Notes: generated from the letters alone by a model not told the origin. A stretch of 64,000 bases of DNA from a bacterium (GCA_030426085.1 JAUHYW010000044.1:18684-82683); one strand, 5' to 3'. Shown: positions 17,711 through 25,918, numbered from the stretch's first letter. Translations and numbers: made by a program.

Positions 17711-18325
17711 ATGCCCCCAACCGCGCCCCTGCCCGATCCCGAGGGCCGCCTCCTGCCCCTGCTGACAGAGGTGCGCGCCTGCCGGCTGTGCGCCGGTACG
17801 CTCGACCCCCGCCCGGTCCTGCGTCTGGCACCCGAGAGCCGGATCATCATCGTGGGGCAGGCGCCGGGGTCGCGGGTGCACGCCTCGGGCATCCCATGGG
17901 ACGACGCGTCGGGCGACCACCTGCGGGCCTGGCTGGCGGTCGATCGGGCCACCTTCGACGATCCCCGGGTGTTCGGCGTGCTGCCGATGGCGTTCTGCTA
18001 TCCGGGTCGGGGCGATGGCGGCGATCGGCCCCCGCCGGCGATCTGCGGCGAGACGTGGCACGACCGGCTGTTCGCGGCGCTCGACGGGCCGCGCCTCTCC
18101 CTGCTCGTGGGGCAATACGCCCAGCGGTTCGTGCTCGGGCGACGGCGGCGGCGCACGCTCACCGAGACGGTGCGGGCCTGGGAGGACTACCTGCCGCGCT
18201 GCTGGCCCCTGCCCCACCCGTCGTGGCGCAGCCGGATCTGGATGCGGCGCAACCCATGGTTCGCCGACGAGGTGCTGCCTCGCTTGCGGGCCCGCGTCGC
18301 CCGGGAGGTCGCCGGGTCGCTGTAA
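17711..18325 (+). CDS. Uracil-DNA glycosylase superfamily protein
   Basis: A 204-residue protein with the layout of the UDG superfamily. The N-terminal segment VRACRLCAGTLDPRPVL resembles the start of family 4/5 enzymes with one CxxC pair, then RIIIVGQAPGSRVHASGIPWDD contains the GQAPG motif 1 and LPHPSWR resembles motif 2 (HPS). A complete set of four Fe-S cysteines is not evident, so it may be a non-Fe-S member or a related family with another activity. I chose the ATG at 17711, which begins immediately before the conserved region; the frame extends upstream but that part looks like intergenic DNA. Expected role: base-excision repair or a related hydrolytic activity in the cytoplasm. Confidence 0.75.
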   Translation: MPPTAPLPDPEGRLLPLLTEVRACRLCAGTLDPRPVLRLAPESRIIIVGQAPGSRVHASGIPWDDASGDHLRAWLAVDRATFDDPRVFGVLPMAFCYPGRGDGGDRPPPAICGETWHDRLFAALDGPRLSLLVGQYAQRFVLGRRRRRTLTETVRAWEDYLPRCWPLPHPSWRSRIWMRRNPWFADEVLPRLRARVAREVAGSL

Positions 18326-18378
18326 GGGCCGCGGTCGGCGGCGTCGGGTCGGCGTCGATTCACAGGAGAACCCCCCCG

Positions 18379-18822
18379 ATGGCCAGCCCGCGCCGCATCC
18401 TGCTCGCCGCCTCCCTGCTCGCGTCCGCCGCCGCGTCGTCGGGGTGCGGCTTCACCTACGAGCCCGACCCCGGGCGGGTCGATACACCTCAGGCGGGCCT
18501 CGACGCGGCGGTCGAGTTCGACTTCGGGGCTCAGCCCTTCAATGATCTGGGGACCGACTTCGACGCGGGGCCCGATCGGGACGCCGGCCTCGACTTCGAC
18601 GCCATGCCCCACGAGCCCGATCAATCGATGGCGACGCCATGCGAGCCGGAGGACGACGCCGGCGCCGACGGTGGCTGGGAGGATGCGCCCGACGGCGGCC
18701 GGGGCGACGGCGGCTGGGGCGACGGCGGCGCGCTGCCCGACGCTGAGCTCGATCCGTGCGCGCCGGTCGCCGACGCCGGCGCCCCCGATATGGGAGGCGA
18801 CGCCGAGGCGCCCGATCCCTGA
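18379..18822 (+). CDS. Short lipoprotein made almost entirely of Asp/Gly/Pro/Ala linker
   Basis: A 147-residue product with a good ribosome-binding site (ACAGGAG) before the ATG. The signal MASPRRILLAASLLASAAASSGC ends in a lipobox-like SSGC. The rest is low complexity (DAGLDFDAMP, DGGWGDGGALPD and similar) with only two further cysteines and no recognisable folded domain. It lies between the glycosylase-like gene and an ECF sigma factor on the same strand. Comparable linkers tether folded domains in other lipoproteins of this window; here nothing follows. It could be an unstructured surface polymer, a decayed gene or a metal-binding acidic tail. Confidence 0.65.
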   Translation: MASPRRILLAASLLASAAASSGCGFTYEPDPGRVDTPQAGLDAAVEFDFGAQPFNDLGTDFDAGPDRDAGLDFDAMPHEPDQSMATPCEPEDDAGADGGWEDAPDGGRGDGGWGDGGALPDAELDPCAPVADAGAPDMGGDAEAPDP

Positions 18823-18894
18823 GCGGCCGGGCGGGCTCGTCAGCGCGCCTCCGGGGCTGGCGACGGCCGGCGGGCTCGCGTAGGCTGCGCAGAC

Positions 18895-19515
18895 ATGGAC
18901 GCCCCCTCCGACTACGACCTCCTGAAAGGCTGCATCGCCGGCGAGCGCCGGGCATGGCATGCCTTCGTCGAGCGCTTCACGCGCTATGTCTACTTCCTCA
19001 TCCGGTTGACGGCGAAGAAGCACGCCACCGAGTTCGGCCCCGAAGAGACCGCCGATCTGCACAACGATCTCTTCCTGGCCCTGCTCGAGGACGACTGCCG
19101 CCGCCTGCGGGCCTATCGGGGCGAGAACGGCTGCTCGGTGCGCTCGTGGGTCCGCATCATCACCATCCGCCGCTGCCTGGACGCCCTGCGCAAGCGGCGC
19201 CGGTTCGTCTCGCTCGACGCCGGAGGCGACGACGAGGCCCCCCGGGCGCCGGTGCTGACCGACGATGGCCCCGACCCCCTGCAAGCGCTGCTCGCCCAGG
19301 CCGACGCCGAGCGCCGGGCGCAGCTCGAGACATTGACCGAGGGCCTCAGCGAGCGCGATCGGCTGCTGCTCGAGATGATCTACGTGCGCAAGATGTCGGC
19401 CGACGCCATCGCCGCGACGCTGCGCATCAAGAAGGGCGCGCTCTACACCCGCAAGACCCGGCTCATCAAGCGGCTGCGGGCGCTGGCGGTCGAGGCCGGG
19501 CTGGCCGATCCGTGA
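18895..19515 (+). CDS. ECF-type sigma-70 family RNA polymerase sigma factor
   Basis: A 206-residue sigma factor. Region 2 is visible as RAWHAFVERFTRYVYFLIRLTA followed by the acidic DLHNDLFLALLED and RSWVRIITIRRCLDALRKRRR. Region 4 at about residues 145-195 has the helix-turn-helix SERDRLLLEMIYVRKMSADAIAATL...KKGALYTRKTRLIKRL. No region 3, as expected for ECF factors. The next gene, 82 bp downstream on the same strand, encodes a candidate anti-sigma protein, the usual arrangement for signal-controlled ECF pairs. The target regulon is unknown. Confidence 0.88.
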   Translation: MDAPSDYDLLKGCIAGERRAWHAFVERFTRYVYFLIRLTAKKHATEFGPEETADLHNDLFLALLEDDCRRLRAYRGENGCSVRSWVRIITIRRCLDALRKRRRFVSLDAGGDDEAPRAPVLTDDGPDPLQALLAQADAERRAQLETLTEGLSERDRLLLEMIYVRKMSADAIAATLRIKKGALYTRKTRLIKRLRALAVEAGLADP

Positions 19516-19597
19516 GCCGCCGCGGAGAAATCGGCGGCGGGTGTAAGCCCGCCGGTCGGTGGCGTCCGGTGCGCCACCCGAAACGAGGAGCCCTGCC

Positions 19598-20230
19598 ATG
19601 ACGCATCGCTGCCCCGACGAGGAGACCCTCGCCGCGTTCTTCGACGGCCTGCTCCCGCCGGCCGCCGAAGCGCGTTTCCTGCGCGGCCTGCGCACCTGTG
19701 ACGACTGCCTCGAGCTGGTCGCCGCCCTGGGCATCGTCATCGACGCCGACGACGGGCTGGCCTGGCGGGACGAGGTCGTGCCGGCCGACGTCACCGCCCG
19801 GGCCCGCGCCCTGTGGCCCGCCGAAGACCCGATCGCCCGCGGGCTGCGCATCGCCGTGAAGTGGATCGGCGACGCGCTGCGGCCCCTGAGCGACGCCCTG
19901 ACCCCCCTGCCCCCCGCCGCCGCGGCCATGCGCGGCGGCGAGCGCGAGGCCCGCGAAGAGCTGCGCTATCAGGTGACCCTGGGCGATCTGCCGATGGAGA
20001 TCGATCTGGAGATCGACGGCCCGGACGAGCTCGCGCTCACGATCCGCCCGATCCATCCCCCCCCGGCGGGCATCCTGCTGCGGCTGACGGCCGACGGTGA
20101 GACGCGGGCGCTGAGCAGCCTCGACGATCGAGGGGCGACGGTCGACGCGCTGCCCGTGGGGCACTACGAGCTGAGCATCGAGCAGGCCGACCGTCCGCTG
20201 GGTTCGCTGCGGCTCGAGCTGATGGCCTGA
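19598..20230 (+). CDS. Putative anti-sigma factor with degenerate zinc-finger motif
   Basis: A 210-residue protein; the ATG at 19598 follows an ACGAGGAG ribosome-binding site. Its N-terminus THRCPDEETLAAFFDGLLPPAAEARFLRGLRTCDDC matches the anti-sigma zinc-finger (ZAS) layout, normally HLxxCxxC. Here the His position is occupied by Gly (RGLRTCDDC), leaving two cysteines plus a possible N-terminal Cys. No transmembrane helix is evident, so it would act in the cytoplasm. The C-terminal half is a beta-rich domain of unknown type (ITLGDLPMEIDLEIDG and repeats). Position directly behind the ECF sigma gene supports an anti-sigma role. Confidence 0.72.
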   Translation: MTHRCPDEETLAAFFDGLLPPAAEARFLRGLRTCDDCLELVAALGIVIDADDGLAWRDEVVPADVTARARALWPAEDPIARGLRIAVKWIGDALRPLSDALTPLPPAAAAMRGGEREAREELRYQVTLGDLPMEIDLEIDGPDELALTIRPIHPPPAGILLRLTADGETRALSSLDDRGATVDALPVGHYELSIEQADRPLGSLRLELMA

Positions 20231-20301
20231 TCACCGGCCGGACCCCGCCGGCCCCTGCCGTTGAGGTACTCTGGTGCCTTCTTCGTCGCGCCGGAGGCCG
20301 C

Positions 20302-21753
20302 ATGTCCGCCTGTCGTCCCCTGATGGCTCTGCTGTTGGCGCCAGCGTTCGTCGTGGGCTGCTCCGATCCGGTGACGGCGCCGGTCGACGACGGCGGGGCG
20401 CCGGCCGACGGGCGCTTCGTGCCGCCGCCGGTGGTGGACTCGGGCTTCGGGCCGCGGGCCGACACGGGCGGAGGCGCAGGGGGCGCGGCGGGCGACGGGG
20501 GCGTGGCTGATGACGGCGGCGGCGGTACGGGCGGGGCCCCGCCCGAGCGGCAGCCGCATTGCGATCCCGCGAACCGCGAACAGTGCAACGACATCGACGA
20601 CGACTGTGACCTGATCGTCGACGAGGGCTGCACCTGCACCCTGCCGGAGAAGCCGTGCTACAGCGGGCACCCGGCGGATCTGGACGGATCGGAGACCGCC
20701 TGCCGGGCCGGGGTGCAGGCGTGCCGCATCGAGTTCTACGGGCCCTGCGAGGGTGAGGTGGGGCCGGCCGACGAGGCGTGCAACGGGGTCGACGACGACT
20801 GCGACGGCATCACCGACGAGCTGGAGGACTGCCGGAATCGGCCGCCGACGGCGATCTGCCCGGACGACCTGGAGGGGCCGCCGCTGGCCGACTATCGGCT
20901 GGCGGGCGGCTACGATGACCCCGAGGGGCAGCCCATGGCCCGGGCCGAGTGGCGCATCGTGGAGCAGCCAGGCGGCTCGACCGCCGCGCCCCGCCCGGCG
21001 ATGGGGCTCGACACGGTGATGTTCGCCGATCTGCAAGGCGGGTATCTGCTGGAGCTGACGGTCGAGGACAGCGAGGGCGGCATCGGGCGCTGCACGACCC
21101 GGATCACGACCCGTACCCGCGATGGGCTGCGCATCGAGATGGTGTGGAACGTCAACGCGGTGGGCGACACGTCGGATGTGGATCTGCACCTCAAGCGGGC
21201 ACCGGACGCTGACTGGTTCGACGAGGGCGCCCGGGGGGATGACTGCTTCTATCGCAACTGCAAGGTGTGCGGCGGCTTCGATGAGGACGCCTGCCGGGCC
21301 GAGCTCGCGGCGTTCAACGCCGATCCGAACCGTGACCCCCCGCCGCAGGTGGAGTGGAGCGCGCCGCTGAGCGCCGATGACCCCCGGCTCGATCTGGACG
21401 ATGTCGAGGGCCTCGGGCCGGAGAACATCAACATCCTCACCCCCCGCGCGGGGATCTACCGGCTGGGGGTGCACTACTACGAGGACGATGGCTTCGGGGC
21501 GTCGACGGTGACCGTGCGCATCTTCTGCGGGGGCGAGCTGGCGCGGGCGTTCGACCCCATCGCGCTCGAGCCCACCGGCAGCCGCGGCGGGCCGGCGACC
21601 GAGTTCTGGGAGGTCGCCGACATCGTATGGCAGGGCGACGGCTGCCGGGTCGACCCCCTCGGTGCGCCCGGGTGCCCGCTCATCTGCACGCAGGACGAGG
21701 CGCTGTTCGGCGGATGCCGCCCGGGGCGCACGCGGGGGCGAGCCTGCCCCTGA
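20302..21753 (+). CDS. MopE-like metal-binding-motif lipoprotein
   Basis: A 483-residue protein preceded by CCGGAGG. The signal MSACRPLMALLLAPAFVVGC ends in a lipobox-like VVGC, followed by a Gly/Asp-rich linker. Two acidic Cys motifs, CNDIDDDCDLIVDEGC and CNGVDDDCDGITDELEDC, match the MopE-type putative metal-binding repeats common in myxobacterial surface proteins; Ca or Cu binding has been proposed for the family. Downstream lies an Ig-like region (PPTAICPDDLEGPPL...LLELTVEDSEGG) and a conserved block RIEMVWNVNAVGDTSDVDLHL with further Cys. The stop is 7 bp from the convergent Cys-rich lipoprotein gene. Confidence 0.82.
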   Translation: MSACRPLMALLLAPAFVVGCSDPVTAPVDDGGAPADGRFVPPPVVDSGFGPRADTGGGAGGAAGDGGVADDGGGGTGGAPPERQPHCDPANREQCNDIDDDCDLIVDEGCTCTLPEKPCYSGHPADLDGSETACRAGVQACRIEFYGPCEGEVGPADEACNGVDDDCDGITDELEDCRNRPPTAICPDDLEGPPLADYRLAGGYDDPEGQPMARAEWRIVEQPGGSTAAPRPAMGLDTVMFADLQGGYLLELTVEDSEGGIGRCTTRITTRTRDGLRIEMVWNVNAVGDTSDVDLHLKRAPDADWFDEGARGDDCFYRNCKVCGGFDEDACRAELAAFNADPNRDPPPQVEWSAPLSADDPRLDLDDVEGLGPENINILTPRAGIYRLGVHYYEDDGFGASTVTVRIFCGGELARAFDPIALEPTGSRGGPATEFWEVADIVWQGDGCRVDPLGAPGCPLICTQDEALFGGCRPGRTRGRACP

Positions 21754-21760
21754 GCGAGAG

Positions 21761-23203
21761 TCAGTCCCAGCCGACGCGGGTCCAGCGGCAGGCGGCGCCG
21801 AGCAGATCGACGCCGGCGAAGCAGGCTTCGTCGGGCTCCACCTCGAAGCACAGCTCGGCGAGCGCGGCCGCCCGCACGCTGCATGGGGCGGCGCGGGGCA
21901 CGGCGTCGCCGCACAGATCGGCGCACTCGGACGCGGCCGCGGCCCGGGACGCGAGGCAGCCGGCGAGCGACCCGCCGCCGAGCAGGCATCGGGCGAGCGC
22001 GGCGTCGGCGGCGACCGCGCAGTCGAAGCACTCGGGCACAGGCGCGGCGCCGCCGCAGCCTTCGAGGCAGCCCAGCCAGCCGTCGCGGAAGGCGAAAAGG
22101 CACTCGAAGTCATCGGCCCCGCAGATCTCCCAGGCGGCGAGGCCGCTGGAGAGACACTCGAAGCACGCATCGACCGGCGGCTCGGCGAAGAGGCACGCGC
22201 CGAGGACGGTCTCGCGCAAGGGTGCGCAGTCGTCGCCGCCGACGGCCCGACAGGTGGCACCGGCGGCCTCGGCCCCGATGACACACCGCTCGAAGGGCGC
22301 GCCGACGCAGTCCGCGGCGCACGCCCGATCCGTCGAGAGGCGCCGCTCGACGCAGTGGTCCGGCTCGAAGCCGAGTGATACGCAGCTCCGCTGGTCGGCT
22401 TCGATCCGCGCCTCGCAGGCCGCGCACCCCTCGGTGACGAGCCCCCGGCAAGCGTCGAGCGCGACCGAGAGCGTGTCGTCGCACGGCGCTGCTGATCCGT
22501 AGCGACACAGGGACCAGGCCTCGCCGGCCTCGAACGCGCAGTCCTTGCCGGCGAAGAGGGGCCGATCTTCACAAGCCGGGAAGCACGCGTCGAAGCCTTC
22601 GTAGAGCACGAAGCCGCAGCCCAGCGGGGGGTCGTCCGGGCAGAAGGGCCCGACCCCGAGCAGACATTCGGCGCACAGGGCCTCCCGGCAGGTGAAGGCG
22701 CACTCCAGCTCGAGGGCCTGCGCGAGCTGCTCGCAGGCTGCGGGGGGCGCGTGCTCGAAGCACTGTTCGACGAGGAGCAGCAGCCGGGCCTCACAGTCGG
22801 CGCACTCGGCGGTCCCCGGGGCGCCACACACCGCTTCGCAGACCTCGGCCAGCTCGGGGTCGACGACGCAGTCGGCCTCGCCGGCGCACTCGGCGGATGC
22901 GGCGAGCGCCTCGACGCAGTCGGCGCAGTCGTCGAGCGGTTCGGGCTCCGCGTCGGGCGCAGCGTCGGGCGCGGCGTCTGGAGGTGGCGCGGCGTCGGGA
23001 GGTGGCGCGGCGTCGGGGCCGAGGGCGTCGATCGGGAGGGCCGCGTCGGACGGGCGGTCCCCGTCGGGAGCGCCCGCGTCGCGCATATCGGGTGGGGGAT
23101 CGGGAAGCGATACGCGACCGTCCGGGGCGTCGCCCAGATCGACGTCGACGACGCATCCTGTCAGCGCCGCCGCGACGAGCAGCCGGGCGGCGGCGCGGAT
23201 CAC
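21761..23203 (-). CDS. Cys-rich lipoprotein of nine tandem twin-CX10C hairpin units
   Basis: A 480-residue protein with GTG start overlapping the previous stop (GTGA). The signal MIRAAARLLVAAALTGC carries lipobox LTGC (lipidated C17); an Asp/Pro/Ala linker runs to about residue 91. The rest holds 48 cysteines in regular order. Units of C-x10-C-loop-C-x10-C occur at C137/148/157/168, 180/188/196/207, 222/233/241/252, 263/274/284/295, 307/318/326/337, 350/361/368/379, 395/406/416/427 and 441/452/461/472, plus a variant at 96/106/112/122. Six of these units are flanked by an extra Cys pair (93/126, 134/172, 177/211, 260/299, 347/383, 392/431). The spacing fits helix-turn-helix hairpins closed by two disulfides, as in eukaryotic CHCH (twin CX9C) proteins. 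I recognise no bacterial family. Last gene of the ECF operon. Confidence 0.85.
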   Translation of the reverse strand: MIRAAARLLVAAALTGCVVDVDLGDAPDGRVSLPDPPPDMRDAGAPDGDRPSDAALPIDALGPDAAPPPDAAPPPDAAPDAAPDAEPEPLDDCADCVEALAASAECAGEADCVVDPELAEVCEAVCGAPGTAECADCEARLLLLVEQCFEHAPPAACEQLAQALELECAFTCREALCAECLLGVGPFCPDDPPLGCGFVLYEGFDACFPACEDRPLFAGKDCAFEAGEAWSLCRYGSAAPCDDTLSVALDACRGLVTEGCAACEARIEADQRSCVSLGFEPDHCVERRLSTDRACAADCVGAPFERCVIGAEAAGATCRAVGGDDCAPLRETVLGACLFAEPPVDACFECLSSGLAAWEICGADDFECLFAFRDGWLGCLEGCGGAAPVPECFDCAVAADAALARCLLGGGSLAGCLASRAAAASECADLCGDAVPRAAPCSVRAAALAELCFEVEPDEACFAGVDLLGAACRWTRVGWD

Positions 23204-24324
23204 GGGCGCTCTGCGGCGTCGAGCACCGGCTGGAGGGCCCGACGATAGGGGCTCTCCGGGTGGCGGGTGACGAACGCCCGGGCCCGGCGGCGAGCGTCGT
23301 CCAGCCGGCCGGCGGCGATCAGCGCCTTGATCTCGAGCACGTCTCGCTCTTCGGCCAACCGGCCATCGGGGAAGCGGGCCCGGTGGCGCGCCAGCCGAGT
23401 GAGCGCGGCGGGTGCGTCACCGGCGGTCAGCCGCTGTCGGGCAGACTCGAGCATCACCGACTCGGCCTTCAACGCAGGGTCGGGCATGTGGGGGTCGACG
23501 GGTTCGACCGGCGCGGTGGGCTCGACCGGCGCGGTGGATTCGACCGGCGCGTGAGTACCGGGCCCGGTCGCGGCCTGACCCGGCGCGTCGGGCGCCACGG
23601 CCGCGGCGACGCGGCGCGCCTGGCCGGCGTTCGCCTTCGCCGGCGCGGGCGCCGGGGGCCGCTCGACCGACGGCTGGGTCTCCGCTGGGGGCCGCGTCGC
23701 CTCGGGGGGCGTCGCGCGGGTGCGGATGGCTGTCGGCGCGGGGCGGGGCGCCGGGCTCGGCTCGACCCGGCGCGGGGGTGTCGCGGCCGCCGGCGCTTCG
23801 GTGACGGCGAGCGGGGCCGGCGACGGGCGAGTCTCTTCGGGCACCGCGGGCGTGGGATCGATCGCTGCGGGCGCGGTCGCCTCATCCCGGCGGGCCGGCT
23901 CGACAGGCGGGCGCGGCGTCGGCGCGACCACCTCGACGGCTGGCGTCTGCGGAGTCTGATCGGACAGCGTCGTCCCGACGACCGCCGCGGTCCCGCCGCC
24001 GATCAGGGCGGTCAGGACGAGGCCCTTGAGCCACGCGCCGCCAACTGCGGCCGATGTGGCCCCGCCTGCGGCGGCCGAGGCGCCCCCGGCAGCGCCGGTG
24101 ACGCCCGCCGCGCCGGCCCCGGACGCCGCCGCGCTCGCGGTCTGCGCCGCGCCGGCGGCACCGGCCGCGCCGATCGTCGCGCCGGCCGCGACCCCCGCCA
24201 TGATGCCAGCCAGGATCCGATCCTCGGCCCCCGGCGGGGGCTCGACGAAGGCCGCCTCGGCGGCGAAGTCGAGCTCGAGCGCCGGATCACGCCACCCGGC
24301 GCGGTCGTCGGATCGCTCGGTCAT
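23200..24324 (-). CDS. Membrane protein partner of the ECF sigma factor (possible anti-sigma)
   Basis: A 374-residue protein whose ATG overlaps the sigma-factor stop by 4 bp and whose stop overlaps the next start. N-terminal about 45 residues are soluble and acidic; then a long Ala/Gly-rich segment (GIMAGVAAGATIGAAG onward) leads to a likely transmembrane helix LKGLVLTALIGGGTAAVVGTTL. A Pro/Ala/Thr-rich stretch of about 150 residues follows, and the C-terminal 90 residues form TPR/Sel1-like helices (RQRLTAGDAPAALTRLARHR, IKALIAAGRLDDARRRARAF). This topology - short cytoplasmic head, one membrane pass, extracytoplasmic repeat domain - is what anti-sigma factors often have, and its coupling to the sigma gene supports that. 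No ZAS motif is present. Confidence 0.78.
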   Translation of the reverse strand: MTERSDDRAGWRDPALELDFAAEAAFVEPPPGAEDRILAGIMAGVAAGATIGAAGAAGAAQTASAAASGAGAAGVTGAAGGASAAAGGATSAAVGGAWLKGLVLTALIGGGTAAVVGTTLSDQTPQTPAVEVVAPTPRPPVEPARRDEATAPAAIDPTPAVPEETRPSPAPLAVTEAPAAATPPRRVEPSPAPRPAPTAIRTRATPPEATRPPAETQPSVERPPAPAPAKANAGQARRVAAAVAPDAPGQAATGPGTHAPVESTAPVEPTAPVEPVDPHMPDPALKAESVMLESARQRLTAGDAPAALTRLARHRARFPDGRLAEERDVLEIKALIAAGRLDDARRRARAFVTRHPESPYRRALQPVLDAAERP

Positions 24325-24917
24325 GACACCTCTCCCTTCGCCCGCAGCGCCTCGACCGCGCGGCGGAACCGCTCGCGGGCGACGCGCAGGCGAGAATAGA
24401 CCGTATTGACCGGGATCCCGAGCGCCTCGGCGATCTCGGGGCCGCTCACCGCCTGCATCTCATACATCACGAAGACCGCCCGCCGCTCGTCATCGAGCGT
24501 GTCGAGCGCCCGGTGGATGCGCTCGGCCCGGCGCCGGGCGATGACCTCGCCCTCGGGGTCGCTGCCGGCGATCGCGCCCTTGCGAGGGTCGTCGGTCAGC
24601 TCTTCCCGGTGGTGTCGGGCCCGCCGCCGCTCAGCGGTCGCCACCCGGTAGGCGATGCCCAGCAGCCACGGGCGGATCGGTCGTCGGGGGTCGTAGTCGT
24701 CGAGCCGCCGATGCACCACCAGGAAGACCTCCTGCACCGCGTCCTCCAGCTCGGCCCGGCGCACGCCCAGCCGGGCGAGGGTGCTCCAGACGACACGGAA
24801 GTTGTCCCGGTAGATCGCACTCAGCGAGGGCGTCTCGGGCGCGGGTTCGGGTCGGGCGGCGGCGTTCACATCGGAGTATTGCGGGCGATCGGCGGATCCT
24901 GTCATGGCCCGCGCCAT
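24321..24917 (-). CDS. ECF-type RNA polymerase sigma factor
   Basis: A 198-residue sigma factor. Region 2: SAIYRDNFRVVWSTLARLGV, then AELEDAVQEVFLVVHRRLDDY and RPIRPWLLGIAYRVATAERR. Region 4: LDTLDDERRAVFVMYEMQAVSGPEIAEALGIPVNTVYSRL, a canonical helix-turn-helix. Two start codons are possible, ATG at 24917 or at 24905; neither has a strong ribosome-binding site, consistent with coupling to the gene ending 16 bp upstream. It sits as second gene of a four-gene minus-strand operon with a barrel-like protein, a candidate anti-sigma protein and the twin-CX10C lipoprotein, so the operon is probably autoregulated. Confidence 0.9.
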   Translation of the reverse strand: MARAMTGSADRPQYSDVNAAARPEPAPETPSLSAIYRDNFRVVWSTLARLGVRRAELEDAVQEVFLVVHRRLDDYDPRRPIRPWLLGIAYRVATAERRRARHHREELTDDPRKGAIAGSDPEGEVIARRRAERIHRALDTLDDERRAVFVMYEMQAVSGPEIAEALGIPVNTVYSRLRVARERFRRAVEALRAKGEVS

Positions 24918-24933
24918 TTTTTCGATCGGCGGC

Positions 24934-25860
24934 TCACAGCGCCCACTCGATCGTCAGCCCACCCCCGACGCCCACCGGGCTCGCCGCCCAGGCCGTGCGG
25001 TCGTCGACCCGAAGCCGCAGGCGGCGCAGCGGGGCGGTCAGCTCGGCGTCGATCACCAGCGCGAGGACCTCGCCGACGGTGATGTGCCACTCGGCGCGCA
25101 GGCCGACATCGACGAGCAGCGCGGTGGCGTCGACCCCGTCGAGGCCGTCGGGGCGCAGGATCGCGGCCCCCATCCGGCCCAGCCCGCAGATCCCGAGGGC
25201 GCCCGGCCGCCAGCAGCCGTGCAGTTGGCCCGCGTAGCGCTCCACCCGCACCTCGCCGGCGCCGACGGCGGTCGTCGGCATGACGCCCCCGTGCAGCGCG
25301 CCGCCCAGGCTCAGCGCGGCGAACCGGCGCTCGACGCGCAGCTCTCCGGCCAGGGTCATGGCCGGCGTGGCCCCGCCGTCGCCCCGGGCGCCGAGGCCGA
25401 CGCGCCACGCGCCGCTGGGGGTGAAGTCGGTCGGCGGGGGGGCCGGCTCAGCGGGCGCGGGCGGGGGTGGGACCACGCGTCGGCGGGGCATCTCGATGGG
25501 TGTGACGAGCAACGCGGCGGCGGTCAACAAGGCGTCGACCAGGGCCGAGCAGCCGTCCCGGCGGGCGCGCAGCCGGCGGGCGGCGGGGGGCTGGTCCGGC
25601 GCGGCGACCCGTACGACGCCGACCAACCCATCGCCGACGGGCGCCACGTGGATCTCGACCGCCGCGTCGCCGCCGGGCGCGCGGGCCTGCCAGCGGGCGT
25701 CGATCTCACCGGCCGAGGGGCAGCGGCCGGACACGTCGGGCGCGATCCGGACCCCGACCGCGGCGGCGGCGGGCGCGAGCATCCCGAAGACGAGGCAGAG
25801 CGCGCATGCGGCGGGTGGTGGCTTCACCGGGCGAGGATGCCCGAGTGCGGTCGGCGCCAT
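24934..25860 (-). CDS. Exported protein with C-terminal barrel-like half
   Basis: A 308-residue product from the ATG at 25860; a GTG at 25827 would give a neater signal peptide (KPPPAACALCLVFGMLAPAAAA). Neither has a visible ribosome-binding site. The N-terminal domain (residues about 40-115: GRCPSAGEIDARW...RRLRARRDGCSALVDALLTAAALL) with paired cysteines recurs in myxobacterial exported proteins, in my memory. A Pro-rich linker follows, and the C-terminal half shows alternating strands such as WRVGLGARGDGG and LSLGGALHGG, ending in a Trp-Ala-Leu terminus, compatible with a small outer-membrane beta-barrel. First gene of the ECF sigma operon. Confidence 0.65.
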   Translation of the reverse strand: MAPTALGHPRPVKPPPAACALCLVFGMLAPAAAAVGVRIAPDVSGRCPSAGEIDARWQARAPGGDAAVEIHVAPVGDGLVGVVRVAAPDQPPAARRLRARRDGCSALVDALLTAAALLVTPIEMPRRRVVPPPPAPAEPAPPPTDFTPSGAWRVGLGARGDGGATPAMTLAGELRVERRFAALSLGGALHGGVMPTTAVGAGEVRVERYAGQLHGCWRPGALGICGLGRMGAAILRPDGLDGVDATALLVDVGLRAEWHITVGEVLALVIDAELTAPLRRLRLRVDDRTAWAASPVGVGGGLTIEWAL

Positions 25861-25882
25861 CAACCGGGGGGTCGCGGGGGGA

Positions 25883-25918
25883 CCGGACCGTCCGCCGGAC
25901 CGTCCGCCGGACCGTCCG
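25883..25918. repeat. Three perfect tandem 12-bp palindromic units
   Basis: The unit CCGGACCGTCCG occurs three times without mismatch at 25883-25894, 25895-25906 and 25907-25918. Each contains CGGAC-C-GTCCG, an 11-bp inverted repeat with one central base. The array lies 23-58 bp upstream of the first gene of the ECF sigma operon and downstream of the OmpA-like gene. The 12-bp period is close to one helical turn, so a dimeric regulator could bind three stacked sites; a role as operator is inference. Confidence 0.5.
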
